A stretch of 64,000 nucleotides of DNA from an uncultured Coriobacteriaceae bacterium (GCA_902773995.1 CACYGL010000001.1:140499-204498), one strand, 5' to 3'; numbered from the stretch's first letter, positions 52,612 through 63,483 are shown. Notes: a model not told the origin generated them from the sequence alone. A program made the numbers and translations.

Positions 52612-53607
52612 CTAGCGATCTTCTCGGAAGTAAGGCAAGCCAAGGCCTTCCGGGGGTTGGTTCTCTCGCTTGTTACGCACGCTCGTGATGACCAGCACGA
52701 TGATGGTGACAACATAGGGAAGCATCTTGTAGAGCTCCTTGACGGCGAGGTCAGTGCCCGTCGGGATGAAGAGGTACAGGATGTAGAGGCCGCCAAAGAG
52801 GATCGAGGCAAGAATGCTCACGTTGGGCCGCCAAATCGTGAAGATGACCAGCGCGATGGCGAGCCAGCCACGGTCGCCAAAGGCATCATTCGACCACACG
52901 CCGTTGGCATAGTCCATCACGTAGTAGAGGCCGCCAAGGCCAGCGATCATGCAACCAAGACAGGTTGCCACATACTTGTAGCGCGTGATGTCGATGCCCG
53001 CCGCGTCTGCGGTGGCCGGGTCCTCGCCCACGGCCCTCAGCTGCAGCCCGATGCGGGTCTTTGTGAGCACGTGCGACGAGACAAGCGCAATCACGATGGC
53101 AACGTAGGCAAGGAAGCCAAACGAGAGGAACATCTGACCAAAGTCGCCAAGGGAACCCGCAAACGGAAGCGTGGTCCTAAAGAGGCCCGACGTGGTCGAG
53201 AGCGAGATGGAGGGGACGTCCGCACCCGCGAGCTTAATGAGCGAGCCACCAAAGAAGTTGCCAAAGCCAACGCCAAAGGTGGTCATGGCAAGGCCGGTGA
53301 CGTTCTGGTTGGCTCGCAGCGTGACGGTGAGGAAGCAGTACAGAAGTCCCATGAGAAGCGAGCCTACCAGGCAGCAGATGAGGGGTATGAGGATGCCTAA
53401 GGCGGCATTCATCTGCGATGGGTCCTCAAAGCTGTGCTCGTAGAGGAACGAACCAATTACGCCGCAGATGCCACCCACGTACATGACACCAGGTATGCCG
53501 AGGTTGAGGTTACCGGACTTCTCGGTGATAATCTCGCCCGTGCTGCCATAGAGAAGGGGAATGCTCTGGGCAATGGCCCTGGGGATGAATGAGACAAAAT
53601 CAAACAT
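52612..53607 (-). CDS. BMP-type nucleoside ABC transporter permease (second permease)
   Basis: 331 residues from the ATG at 53607. Eight to nine membrane helices of the branched-chain amino-acid/ribose-type permease family: SIPLLYGSTGEIITEKSGNLNLGIPGVMYVGG, TGLAMTTFGVGFGNFFG, the ATPase-contact loop IGLQLRAVGEDPATADAAGIDITRYKY, and GDRGWLAIALVIFTIWRPN. A longer frame upstream lies inside the first permease gene, which it overlaps by eight bases. Last gene of the import operon. Confidence 0.9.
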   Translation of the reverse strand: MFDFVSFIPRAIAQSIPLLYGSTGEIITEKSGNLNLGIPGVMYVGGICGVIGSFLYEHSFEDPSQMNAALGILIPLICCLVGSLLMGLLYCFLTVTLRANQNVTGLAMTTFGVGFGNFFGGSLIKLAGADVPSISLSTTSGLFRTTLPFAGSLGDFGQMFLSFGFLAYVAIVIALVSSHVLTKTRIGLQLRAVGEDPATADAAGIDITRYKYVATCLGCMIAGLGGLYYVMDYANGVWSNDAFGDRGWLAIALVIFTIWRPNVSILASILFGGLYILYLFIPTGTDLAVKELYKMLPYVVTIIVLVITSVRNKRENQPPEGLGLPYFREDR

Positions 53608-54688
53608 CTGCCTTCTCAACCTCCTCTGACTTCTTGGTGAAGTTGACCTTGTAGGTGATGAAGAACTCGCTACCAATGATGAAGAACAGAATGATGCCGG
53701 TGAGAATGTCGGCGAAGCTCTGGTTGAGGGCATAGATAGTCGAGATCTCGCTGGCACCGCGCTCCATGAAGACCAAGAGGAACGAGCTGGCAATCATCGA
53801 GAAGGGGTTGAACTTGGCAAGCCACGCCACCATGACGCCCGTGAATCCGCGGCCGTTCGCGATGGTGGTGGTGAGGGTATGGTCTGTGCCGCCCACCAGA
53901 AGCAGGCCTGCAAAACCGCAGATGGCACCCGAAAGGAGCATCGTGCGAATGATGACCTTGGGAACGTTGATGCCCACATAGCGCGCGGTGTTGGTGGACT
54001 CACCAACCACTGAAATCTCGTAGCCATGCTTGGTGTACTTGAGGTAGATGTACATGAGCACGGTGATTATGGCCACCAGGATGATGTTGAGCAGGTACTT
54101 GTAGTCACCAATCTGCGGGAGCCACCCTGCCTCGGTTGACTGGTTAATGATGCCAATCTTGCCCGAGCCCTTAGGAACCTCCCACACAATGATGAAATAG
54201 GCAACGAGCTGCGTAGCCACGTAGTTCATCATGAGCGTGAACAGCGTCTCGTTGGTGTTCCACTTTGCCTTGAAGAGCGCAGGGATAAGGCCCCAGACCG
54301 CACCGGCGACAATCGAGGACACGACCATGCACGCAATGAGAAGTCCGTTGGGAATCTTGTCGCCAAGCAGGATCATGCAGGCGGCCGTTGCAAGGGCACC
54401 CATGAGGACCTGCCCCTCCCCGCCCAGGTTCCAAAACTTCATCTTGAAGGCAGGCGTGAGAGCAAGCGAGACGCACAGCAGGATGGCGATCTCCTGCAAC
54501 AGAATCCAAATCTTTCGCGCGGAGCCAAAGGCGCCGCTAAAGAACGTCGCGTAGACGTCGATGGGGTTGAGGCCGGTGAGAATCGTTGTGATGACGCCGC
54601 AGATGACAAGCGCGAGGACGATTGAAAGCCCCCTAATGGCCATCGATTGCGAGAGTGGCATCTCTTTGCGCTTCGAGATGTGTATCAT
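53600..54688 (-). CDS. BMP-type nucleoside ABC transporter permease (first permease)
   Basis: 362 residues, about nine helices. A Lys-rich start, LSIVLALVICGVITTIL, FKMKFWNLGGEGQVLMGALAT, NTNETLFTLMMNYVATQLVAYFI, the ATPase-contact loop HGYEISVVGESTNTARYVGINVPKV and GRGFTGVMVAWLAKFNP. The ATG overlaps the ATPase stop (ATGA). With the second permease it forms the hetero-dimeric membrane channel. Confidence 0.9.
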   Translation of the reverse strand: MIHISKRKEMPLSQSMAIRGLSIVLALVICGVITTILTGLNPIDVYATFFSGAFGSARKIWILLQEIAILLCVSLALTPAFKMKFWNLGGEGQVLMGALATAACMILLGDKIPNGLLIACMVVSSIVAGAVWGLIPALFKAKWNTNETLFTLMMNYVATQLVAYFIIVWEVPKGSGKIGIINQSTEAGWLPQIGDYKYLLNIILVAIITVLMYIYLKYTKHGYEISVVGESTNTARYVGINVPKVIIRTMLLSGAICGFAGLLLVGGTDHTLTTTIANGRGFTGVMVAWLAKFNPFSMIASSFLLVFMERGASEISTIYALNQSFADILTGIILFFIIGSEFFITYKVNFTKKSEEVEKADV

Positions 54689-56232
54689 GCCGCCTCACCT
54701 CCCTTGAGCCTCGTCATCATGAGACCAACCTTGTTCTTTGTAGTCGAGCGCGCGTCCACGATGCCGCTCACCTTGCCGCTGCACAGGACCAGGATCTTGT
54801 CGCATAGCTCGAGCAGGACATCGAGGTCCTCGCCCACGTACACCACGGCCACGCCAGACTGCTTCTGCTTGTTGATGAGGTCGTAGATGAGGTAGGAGGA
54901 GTTCACGTCAAGGCCACGCACGGCATAGGCGCAGAGAAGGACGCTTGGCGAGGAGGATATCTCGCGTCCCACCAGGACCTTCTGGACATTTCCTCCCGAA
55001 AGGCGCCGCACGGGGGTGTCAACGCCCGGAGTGTCGACCTCAAGATCGCCGACGACCTTCTCGGCAAGCTCTCGCGGGGCCTTCCTGTCGGCGAAGATAG
55101 ACTTCCCATCGCGAAAAGAGCGCAACAGCATGTTGTCCGTGATGCTCATACTACCAACGAGTCCCATGCCCAAACGGTCCTCGGGGACAAAAGAGAGCGC
55201 CACTCCCATCGATGAGATTTGGTAGGGGTCCTTGCCCGTAAGCTCTTGGACCTGCCCGTCATCGCCAACGTACTGGATACTTCCGGACTCCACGCCCTGC
55301 AAACCCGCGATGGCCTCAAGCAGCTCCTTCTGCCCGCTGTTCGAGACGCCCGCAATGCCCAGGACCTCGCCTCCAAAGGCCGAGAAGGACACGTCGTCGA
55401 GCTTGAGGACGCCCTCGTCATCCCTCACCGTGAGGCCCTTCACGCGGATGCGTTCGACGGGGTCTACGGGCGTGGGCCGCTCAATGTTGAGCGTCACCTG
55501 GTGGCCGACCATCATGTTGGTCATCTGCTGGGTGGTGGACTCGGCAGTAATCATCTCGCCCACGTTCTCGCCCTTGCGAAGCACCACCACGCGGTCGCTG
55601 ATCTCCTGCACCTCGTGGAGCTTGTGGGTGATGATGACGATGGCCTTGCCGTCGTTGCGCATGTTGCGGAGAACGGCAAAGAGCTTCTCGGTCTCCTGCG
55701 GGGTGAGCACGGCCGTGGGCTCGTCGAGAATGAGGATGTCGGCGCCACGGTAGATGAGCTTGACAATCTCTACCGTCTGCTTCTGGGAGACGCTCATCTC
55801 GTAGACCTTCTGGTTGAGGTCGACGTCAAAGCCATAGGCCTCACAGATGGCGTGGATTTTCTCGGCTGCCGCCTTGAGGTCAAATCCCTCGCTCTCGTCG
55901 AGCCCCAAGACAATGTTCTCCGTGGCCGAGAACACGTTCACGAGCCTGAAGTGCTGATGGACCATACCAATGCCATGCTCGAAGGCGTCCTTGGGCGAGG
56001 CGATGGTCACCGGTTTGCCCTGGATCTCGATGCTGCCTGCATCGGGAAAGTAGATGCCGGAGAGCATGTTCATGAGGGTGGTCTTGCCGCTGCCGTTCTC
56101 ACCGAGAAGCGCCAGGATCTCGCCGCCGTAGATGTCGAGGTCAACATCGTGGTTGGCCTTGACTTGGCCAAACGACTTGCTAATGTGTCTCATCCGCACG
56201 GCTGGTTGCTTTTCTGCCACGGGATTTCCCAT
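54685..56232 (-). CDS. Nucleoside ABC transporter ATPase, double domain
   Basis: 515 residues. Domain 1: LLGENGSGKTTLMNMLSG, signature MSVSQKQTVEIVKLI, Walker B ILILDEPTAVLT. Domain 2 is degenerate: GVSNSGQKELLEAIAGL instead of a P-loop, signature RRLSGGNVQKVLVGRE, and VLLCAYAVRGLDV in place of the usual AxxPTRGLD. This matches sugar/nucleoside-type tandem ATPases where one site is weak, and the second site here looks unusually weak. There is no clear ribosome site at the ATG at 56232; GTG 56235 is an alternative. Confidence 0.92.
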   Translation of the reverse strand: MGNPVAEKQPAVRMRHISKSFGQVKANHDVDLDIYGGEILALLGENGSGKTTLMNMLSGIYFPDAGSIEIQGKPVTIASPKDAFEHGIGMVHQHFRLVNVFSATENIVLGLDESEGFDLKAAAEKIHAICEAYGFDVDLNQKVYEMSVSQKQTVEIVKLIYRGADILILDEPTAVLTPQETEKLFAVLRNMRNDGKAIVIITHKLHEVQEISDRVVVLRKGENVGEMITAESTTQQMTNMMVGHQVTLNIERPTPVDPVERIRVKGLTVRDDEGVLKLDDVSFSAFGGEVLGIAGVSNSGQKELLEAIAGLQGVESGSIQYVGDDGQVQELTGKDPYQISSMGVALSFVPEDRLGMGLVGSMSITDNMLLRSFRDGKSIFADRKAPRELAEKVVGDLEVDTPGVDTPVRRLSGGNVQKVLVGREISSSPSVLLCAYAVRGLDVNSSYLIYDLINKQKQSGVAVVYVGEDLDVLLELCDKILVLCSGKVSGIVDARSTTKNKVGLMMTRLKGGEAA

Positions 56233-56262
56233 CACTCGAAGAAGATTACCTGACTAATGAAA

Positions 56263-56290
56263 GACGGCCTCCGATGGTGCGGAGGCCGTC
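56263..56290 (-). terminator. Hairpin between the binding lipoprotein and ATPase genes
   Basis: Perfect 11-bp stem GACGGCCTCCG / CGGAGGCCGTC with a 6-base loop, then TTTCATT on the minus strand, starting 19 bases after the lipoprotein stop. As a partial terminator or stability element it would raise the binding protein above the rest of the operon. Confidence 0.75.
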
Positions 56291-56309
56291 CCCTCATGGC
56301 TGCGCCAGA

Positions 56310-57578
56310 TTAGAAGGCGGTATCGAGAAGCTCGATGCCGTCAATCTGGACATCGAAATACGGCGCAGAACGGTACTCGGACTCGTGGAAGTAGCCGTCC
56401 GAGACGACCTCGGTGTCGGGCGTGTAATTGGGATCGGTGTCGACGTCAGCTTCGTAGGAATCAAGCTTTGCGCCCTTTACCGTAAAGGTCGAGGTGTCAA
56501 AGACGTGCAGGCTGCCGTCCTCGAGCTTGCTCTTAACCTCGTCGAGCTTGTCCTGGGTGCCATCGGCGGCAACGGAGGTGTTGAGGTCGGTGAGCTCGAC
56601 GGAGCCCGTGGACAGGTTGCCCGTCCAGTCTGTGTCGATGGTGGAGCCGTCCATCACGGCCTGGATTGCGTACTTGTAGTACGGGACCCAGTTGATGCGA
56701 GACGAGATGATGTAGGTGTTGGGACAGGCATCCTGCGTGCTTCCGTTGTAGGAGACGTCGGGGACGCCAGCGTTCTCGCAGGCGGTAGGGGCGCCCATGG
56801 AGTCTGCGTGCTGGGAGATGAGGACGCAGCCGTCGTTGATGAGTTTGGTCGCGCCCTCCTTCTCGGCCGTCTCGTCATACCAGGAGCCAGTGAAGGTGAC
56901 CTCCATGGTGACCGACGGGCAGACGGACTTGGCACCCAGGTAGAACGACGTGTAGCCAGAGATGACCTCGGCGTACGTGTAGGCGCCCACGTAGCCCATC
57001 TTTGCTTGGTCGGCTGTGATCTTGCCGGAGTCGATCATCTCGTTGAGCTTCATGCCGGCAGCAACGCCCGCAAGGTAGCGGCCTTCGTAGATGGACGCGA
57101 AGGCGTTGTGGTAGTTGTCCAGGCCCTCCGTGTGTGCCTTGGTGCCGGTGGAGTGGCAGAACTGGATGTCGGGGAACTCCTTGGCAGCCTGGATCATGTA
57201 GTCCTCATGGCCAAAGGAGTCAGCGAAGATGATGTTGCAGCCGGCATCGGCAAGCTCTGCCGCGGCGTTGTAGCACTCCTGGCCCTCGGGAACGTTGGTC
57301 TTCAGCATGTACGTATCCTCGCTGATGCCCAGCTCCTGGCATGCCTCCTTGGCGGCGTTGATGAAGTTAAGGTCATACGTGGAGTTCTCGTCATGCAGCG
57401 TGATGAAGCCCGGCTTGATGGATGCAGCGCTAGAGGAGCTGTCGCTTGCGCTGGAATCGGAGCTGGTGCTGCTGCCACCGCCGCTGGCACAACCGGCAAG
57501 GACAAGTGCTACGGCACTGCCACCTCCCAGCTTGACAAACTGACGGCGGCTGAAGGTGTGCTCGTTGAAGCTCTTCAT
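56310..57578 (-). CDS. BMP family nucleoside-binding lipoprotein (Tat signal)
   Basis: 422 residues. The start SRRQFVKLGGG (R11, R12) is a twin-arginine motif, followed by a hydrophobic stretch and the lipobox LAGC with acylated C30; then a Ser/Asp-rich linker to about residue 53. The mature part shows GFITLHDENSTYDLNFINAAKEAC, NIIFADSFGHEDYMIQAA, FASIYEGRYLAGVAAG and KMGYVGAYTYAEVISGYTSFYLGA of the BMP/PnrA fold. ATG 57578 follows AAGGG by nine bases. First gene of the importer. Exact ligand is unproven. Confidence 0.9.
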   Translation of the reverse strand: MKSFNEHTFSRRQFVKLGGGSAVALVLAGCASGGGSSTSSDSSASDSSSSAASIKPGFITLHDENSTYDLNFINAAKEACQELGISEDTYMLKTNVPEGQECYNAAAELADAGCNIIFADSFGHEDYMIQAAKEFPDIQFCHSTGTKAHTEGLDNYHNAFASIYEGRYLAGVAAGMKLNEMIDSGKITADQAKMGYVGAYTYAEVISGYTSFYLGAKSVCPSVTMEVTFTGSWYDETAEKEGATKLINDGCVLISQHADSMGAPTACENAGVPDVSYNGSTQDACPNTYIISSRINWVPYYKYAIQAVMDGSTIDTDWTGNLSTGSVELTDLNTSVAADGTQDKLDEVKSKLEDGSLHVFDTSTFTVKGAKLDSYEADVDTDPNYTPDTEVVSDGYFHESEYRSAPYFDVQIDGIELLDTAF

Positions 57579-57725
57579 GGTACCCATCCCTTCGCATTAG
57601 AACCGTGCTCCGTGCCGGACACCCACGACGCGGTAATGGGAACACCGCGCCTACGGTTTCTCGGAAAATAGCACAGACGTTCAAACGTGTGAGGATGGTT
57701 GCCGTAGCGAACACACAGCAGACCC

Positions 57726-57739
57726 AAGCGTTAACGCTT
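57726..57739. promoter_or_regulatory. Palindromic operator-like site upstream of the nucleoside importer
   Basis: Perfect 14-bp palindrome AAGCGTTAACGCTT about 150 bases before the lipoprotein ATG, in a gap (57579-57814) with no gene. A second dyad ACGTT-TG-AACGT lies near 57676-57689. Central-symmetry sites like this suit LacI- or GntR-type repressors, but no regulator is encoded nearby. Confidence 0.4.
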
Positions 57740-57790
57740 ATGAAATGATGCTTAGGACGTTGTTATTAAAGTGCCTGGTAGTCGTGTTAT

Positions 57791-57814
57791 CGCAACAAGA
57801 GCCACTCTTTTGCG
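57791..57814 (-). terminator. Hairpin directly after rsfS
   Basis: CGCAA-AAGAG-TGG-CTCTT-G-TTGCG begins with the base after the rsfS stop on the minus strand; a 10-bp stem with one bulged base. No T-tract. Probably a 3' end for the obg-to-rsfS operon. Confidence 0.5.
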
Positions 57815-58210
57815 TTACAGGGACTTCTCGTTTGTTTCCGCGTTGGCATCCGCGTCATCAAGGCCCATATCGACCTCGGGAGCGTCGCCCCAAAGCTTCT
57901 CAAGGCGGTAGAAGTCACGAGTCTCGGGCTTGAAGACGTGCACGACAACACTGCCAAAGTCGATGAGCACCCAGTTTCTGCCCTCGCGCCCCTCGGTCGA
58001 GATGGCGGTGACGCCACAGTTGGTACGGACCTTCTCACGGACCTCGTCGACAATGGCATCGGTCTGCGGGTTGCTGGTTGCCGAGCAGATCACGAAGTAG
58101 TCGCAAACGTCCGTCTTGGCCGTGAGGTCGAGGACGACGATGTCCTGGGCCTTCTTGGAGTCTGCCGCCATGCTTGCGACCCGTGCGATGTCATACGGTG
58201 TGATTGCCAT
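57815..58210 (-). CDS. rsfS: Ribosomal silencing factor RsfS
   Basis: Binds L14 and blocks subunit joining under starvation. 131 residues. Core: AADSKKAQDIVVLDLTAKTDVCDYFVICSATSNPQTDAIVDEVREKV, EGREGRNWVLIDFGSVVVHVF, then an acidic tail of about 25 residues. GGGGAG precedes the ATG by three bases. It follows yqeK by eight bases, the usual nadD-yqeK-rsfS order. Confidence 0.93.
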   Translation of the reverse strand: MAITPYDIARVASMAADSKKAQDIVVLDLTAKTDVCDYFVICSATSNPQTDAIVDEVREKVRTNCGVTAISTEGREGRNWVLIDFGSVVVHVFKPETRDFYRLEKLWGDAPEVDMGLDDADANAETNEKSL

Positions 58211-58218
58211 GTTCTCCC

Positions 58219-58872
58219 CTATCGGGCCCCAGCGCCCTCACGCGCCGCAGCCAGTCTGTTGTACGTATCGATGGTACCCGGCCAGAGGTACCTCGAGCCT
58301 TTGAGCACGTAGATTATGCCGCCGACAAAAGATTCCCAGAACAGGTCGGGAAGCGTGGCCTCCCCCACAAGCGCGCGGGACGCCTCGATGCCGGGCGTCT
58401 TGGGTCGCAGCGGCTCAATGCCGTCAGCCACAAAGAGCACCATGTCAAGCGGGCTCATCTGCGCAGCAGCCGTGGTGTGGACCTCGACGGCACGCCACAC
58501 CTCTGGTGGAACCTCCGGGTAGCGGGCAGGCAGCTCGCGCGCGGCCACGATGCCGTGGAGCAACGGGGCAACCAGCTCAAGATCAACTCCCATGTCAATC
58601 CCAAGCTCACGAGCACGCGCAACGATCTTCTCGCCGGTGAGGGCCTTCTCCCAGTCGTGCAGGATGCCGGCCAGGCGCGCCTTGTAGGGGTCAACCCCAT
58701 AGAGGAGCGCGAGACCCTCTGCACAGGAGGCAACCGAGAGCGAGTGCGCAAGGCGATGCTGCTTGCGAGCCAGCTGAACTCTGAGGTCTTGCTCGAGCCG
58801 CACGATGAGCTCGCGCTGCTCGGCGCTGTAGTCCGGCTCGGCGTGACCCATGACGTCCTTGAAGCACGTCAC
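58219..58872 (-). CDS. yqeK: YqeK-type HD hydrolase (diadenosine tetraphosphatase family)
   Basis: 217 residues from the GTG at 58872, which overlaps the nadD stop (GTGA) and lies seven bases after GAGG. HD-domain ligands: H in RKQHRLAHSLSVA, HD in LAGILHDWEKA, H in LLHGIVAA and HTTA, D in VLFVADGIEPLR. Such proteins split Ap4A. The last 25 residues are Ala/Arg-rich. Start at the ATG 58851 is an alternative. Confidence 0.87.
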   Translation of the reverse strand: MTCFKDVMGHAEPDYSAEQRELIVRLEQDLRVQLARKQHRLAHSLSVASCAEGLALLYGVDPYKARLAGILHDWEKALTGEKIVARARELGIDMGVDLELVAPLLHGIVAARELPARYPEVPPEVWRAVEVHTTAAAQMSPLDMVLFVADGIEPLRPKTPGIEASRALVGEATLPDLFWESFVGGIIYVLKGSRYLWPGTIDTYNRLAAAREGAGAR

Positions 58873-59576
58873 GCGACCACCTCGGACGTGTGCCCATATC
58901 GGTTGGTCGACATGCCGTAGAGGCCGTGCTTGTGAAGGTAGCCAGTCACGGGGTCTGGTGTGAGGTAGCGCAGGCTCTGGCCCGCCTTGACACGCTCCCT
59001 CAGGTGGCTCGACGAGATGGCAAGCGCCGGCACGGAGAGGTACGTGACATCGAAGGCAAGGCCCGAGGCGTCGATGGCGTCCCATGCGCGGTCGAGGTCA
59101 TAGCCCGGCCGCGTTGCGGCGACAAGGTGCGCAAGGCGCGCGATGTCTTGCGCGTCGCGCCACTTGACTATCTCGGTGATGGCATCCGCACCGGTGATGA
59201 AATAGAACTCGACGTTCTCAGGGTAGAGTGAGCGGAGAAGGCGCAGCGTGTCTGCTGTGTAGGTGATCCCCTCCCGATCCACCTCGAAGCGGGAAGCAAC
59301 AAAGTGGGGGTTGTCCGCCGTAGCCAGAAGCGTCATGGCGTAGCGGTCCTCTCCGGAGCTCACGTTGCGATCCTGCTTGAAGGCAGGACGTCCTGCAGGC
59401 ATAAAGACCACGAGGTCGAGGCCGAGGTCATCGAAGGCCTGCTCAGCGGCAACGAGGTGCCCGTTGTGTATGGGGTCGAAGGTGCCACCCATGATGCCCA
59501 GCCTGTACGTTCTGCTGTCATCGGTGCCAAGCACCGGTAGGTCGCGCTCCCGGAGCGCAGCAGCATCGACGCTCAT
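58869..59576 (-). CDS. nadD: Nicotinate-nucleotide adenylyltransferase
   Basis: Makes deamido-NAD from nicotinate mononucleotide and ATP. 235 residues from the ATG at 59576, overlapping the proA stop (ATGA). Motifs: LGIMGGTFDPIHNGHLVAAEQA (nucleotidyl-transferase GxFxPxHxGH), MPAGRPAFKQ, YFITGADAITEIVKW and the C-terminal SSSHLRERVKAGQSLRYLTPDPV (ISST-like motif). A 23-residue N-terminal extension precedes the fold. Confidence 0.95.
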   Translation of the reverse strand: MSVDAAALRERDLPVLGTDDSRTYRLGIMGGTFDPIHNGHLVAAEQAFDDLGLDLVVFMPAGRPAFKQDRNVSSGEDRYAMTLLATADNPHFVASRFEVDREGITYTADTLRLLRSLYPENVEFYFITGADAITEIVKWRDAQDIARLAHLVAATRPGYDLDRAWDAIDASGLAFDVTYLSVPALAISSSHLRERVKAGQSLRYLTPDPVTGYLHKHGLYGMSTNRYGHTSEVVA

Positions 59577-60832
59577 CGCACCTGACCATCCCCGCGAACG
59601 ACGTACTTTGTGGTAGTGAGGGCAGAGGCGCCCATGGGTCCACGAGCGTGCAGCTTCTGCGTGGAGATGCCAATCTCGCCGCCGAGCCCAAAGACGCCGC
59701 CATCGGTGAAGCGGGTCGACGCGTTGGCATAAACCACAGCAGCGTCGACACCGCCGAGAAACGCCTCGCACGCCTCGTAGGAGTCGCTCACGATGGCCTC
59801 AGAGTGGCCAGTGCCATAGCGGTTGACGTGCTCGATTGCCTGGGCCACATCCTCGACGCACTTCACGCTCATCTTGAGGTCCAAGTACTCCCGGCCCCAG
59901 TCGTCCTCGGTCGCAACGCCCATGGGTACCTGCGCTCCAGCGGCAACCTTACGCGCAAGCTCATCGCCCACAAGCTCCACGCCATGCGCGTGAAGGACCG
60001 CAAGCACGGGAGGTAGGAGCTTCTCGGCAGCGCAGGCGTCAACGAGAAGCGACTCCGCGGCGTTGCAGACGCCGGGCCTCGAGCACTTGGCGTTGACGAC
60101 GATGTTCACGGCCTTCTCGACATTAGCATCGCGATGCAGGTAGATGTGGCAGTTGCCGGTACCGGTCTCGATGACGGGAACCGTAGCGTTCTCAACGCAG
60201 TAGCGGATGAGCGAGGCGCCGCCGCGCGGGATGAGTACGTCCACCAGCCCCGTGGCATGCACGAGCTCGGAGGTCTGGGTGTGCTCGGCGTCATCGTCAA
60301 CGTACTGAACGGCATCCGCAGGAAGGCCAGTCTCGACAAGTGCGTCCCTGCAGCAGGCGGCAAGCGCCATGCAGGACTCACGAGCCGCCGAACCGCCCTT
60401 AAGGACGCAGGCGTTGCCAGAGCGCACGCAGAGGCCAAAGGCATCGGCCGTCACGTTAGGCCTGGCCTCGTAGATCATTGCCACGACGCCCATGGGAACA
60501 GAGATGCGCTCAACGCGCACGCCGGAGTCGAGGGTGCGGCCCCAACTAACACGACCGAGCGGGTCATCCTGCCGAGAAACCTCCTCAAGCGAGGACGCAA
60601 TGCCATCCAGCCGCTTGGCGTCGAGCATGAGCCTGTCGAGCAGGGGGCCAGGCATGCCCGCCTTGCGCGAGCGCTCCATGTCGTGGCCGTTGGCGACCAC
60701 GATGGCGTCTGCCCGCTCGCGGATGAGCCGTGCAGCAGCTGCGATGGCCGCAGACCTCTTAGCTGCAGCAGCCTGTCCCAGCGCATGCGAGGCGGCTCTT
60801 GCAAGCCCGGCCTTGGTACGTGCCTCAGACAT
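59573..60832 (-). CDS. proA: Gamma-glutamyl phosphate reductase
   Basis: Second step of proline synthesis, NADPH dependent. 419 residues from ATG 60832 after AGGGGG. Aldehyde-dehydrogenase fold: MGVVAMIYEARPNVTADAFGLCVRSGNACVLKGGS, IPRGGASLIRYC, the catalytic cysteine in NAKCSRPGVCNAAESLLV, and NASTRFTDGGVFGLGGEIGISTQKLHARGPMG. It follows proB by 77 bases. Confidence 0.96.
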   Translation of the reverse strand: MSEARTKAGLARAASHALGQAAAAKRSAAIAAAARLIRERADAIVVANGHDMERSRKAGMPGPLLDRLMLDAKRLDGIASSLEEVSRQDDPLGRVSWGRTLDSGVRVERISVPMGVVAMIYEARPNVTADAFGLCVRSGNACVLKGGSAARESCMALAACCRDALVETGLPADAVQYVDDDAEHTQTSELVHATGLVDVLIPRGGASLIRYCVENATVPVIETGTGNCHIYLHRDANVEKAVNIVVNAKCSRPGVCNAAESLLVDACAAEKLLPPVLAVLHAHGVELVGDELARKVAAGAQVPMGVATEDDWGREYLDLKMSVKCVEDVAQAIEHVNRYGTGHSEAIVSDSYEACEAFLGGVDAAVVYANASTRFTDGGVFGLGGEIGISTQKLHARGPMGASALTTTKYVVRGDGQVR

Positions 60833-60909
60833 TGGATACCCCCTTCGAAGACCAGTCAAGTACGCCTATCCTAGCAGCACACGGTTAGTTTGTGACAACC
60901 CGTAACCAG

Positions 60910-62027
60910 CTAGAAGACCAGAAGCTCGTCACGGTGTATGGCGGGCTGCGCCGCATCCTCGCCCAGGAAGCGGGCAATCACGTCCAGCTTGAGGCCGCGC
61001 ACGCGCGACATGTCATCCGAGGAGTAGCGCACGGCTCCCCTCCCCAAGAGGGTACCGGCAAGGTCGCGGACGTCCACCACGTCTCCGGCGGTGTAGGTTC
61101 CTCGGGTCTCCACAACGCCAACAGGAAGCACCGAGGCGCCGCGCTCGGTGACGGCACGTGCCGCTCCGTCATCCACAACGAGTGTGCCGCGCACGACCTC
61201 GGCAAGACCAATCCAGAGCTTACGCCCCAGCTCGTGCGGGGACTCCTTTGCGCTTGCCTCGAAACGCGTGCCAACGCTCACGCCATGTGCGGCGTCCACG
61301 AGCGCACGCTCCCGCCTACCGCGACAGATGACCGTGGGGATGCCAGCGGCGAGCATGGCACGGGCCGCACGCACTTTCGATGCCATCCCTCCCGTGCCAA
61401 AGCTGGTCCCCGCACCTCCTGCCATGGAAGAGACGCGGCCGTCCACCTCGCTCACGCGGTCGATGAGCTTTGCGGTGGCGTCAGTCTGCGGGTTGGCCGT
61501 GTAGAGCCCGTCCACGTCCGAGAGGATCACGTAGAGGTCTGCCGAGACGAGCCCCGCCACAATGGCGCCAAGCATGTCATTGTCGCCAAAGGCAAACTCG
61601 GCAACGGAGACGGTGTCGTTCTCGTTAACCACGGGCATGGCCCCAAGCTCGATAAGGCGCATCAGGGTGTTGCGCGCGTTGAGATACGCCTCGCGATCAA
61701 CAACGTCGCGACGTGTGAGCAGGACCTGCCCGCAGGGGATGCCGCGCTCGGCGAGGACGTCTGCATACGCCTCGGTGAGTTTTGCCTGCCCTGCGGCCGC
61801 GCAGGCCTGGAGCGTCATGATGTCCGATGGGCGCTCGGAAAGCCCCAGCTCGTCCCGGCCTGCTGCCGCGGCGCCCGAGGAGACGAGAACAACGTGAGTA
61901 CCCTCGTGCGCAAGCTCGACAACCTGATCGCAAAGCGAGCGGATGAACGCGCGGTCGAGCGCGCCATTCTTGTCCACAAGCGTGGACGACCCAACTTTGG
62001 CAACGATGAGCGAAGGAGCCTTCGCCA

Positions 62028-62028
<1 letters not shown>
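60910..62028 (-). CDS. proB: Glutamate 5-kinase
   Basis: First, feedback-regulated step of proline synthesis. 372 residues. Amino-acid kinase domain: IVAKVGSSTLVD, VVLVSSGAAAAGRDELGL, PVVNENDTVSVAEFAFGDNDMLGAIVAGLVSADLYVILSDVDGLYTANP, GTGGMASKVRAARAMLAAGI. C-terminal PUA domain from about residue 275 (LVVDDGAARAVTERGASVLPVGV). The ATG overlaps the obg stop as TAATG. Confidence 0.96.
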
Positions 62029-63455
<1,427 letters not shown>

Positions 63456-63483
63456 TCACAGGGAACGTGCGCATGGCGCGATA

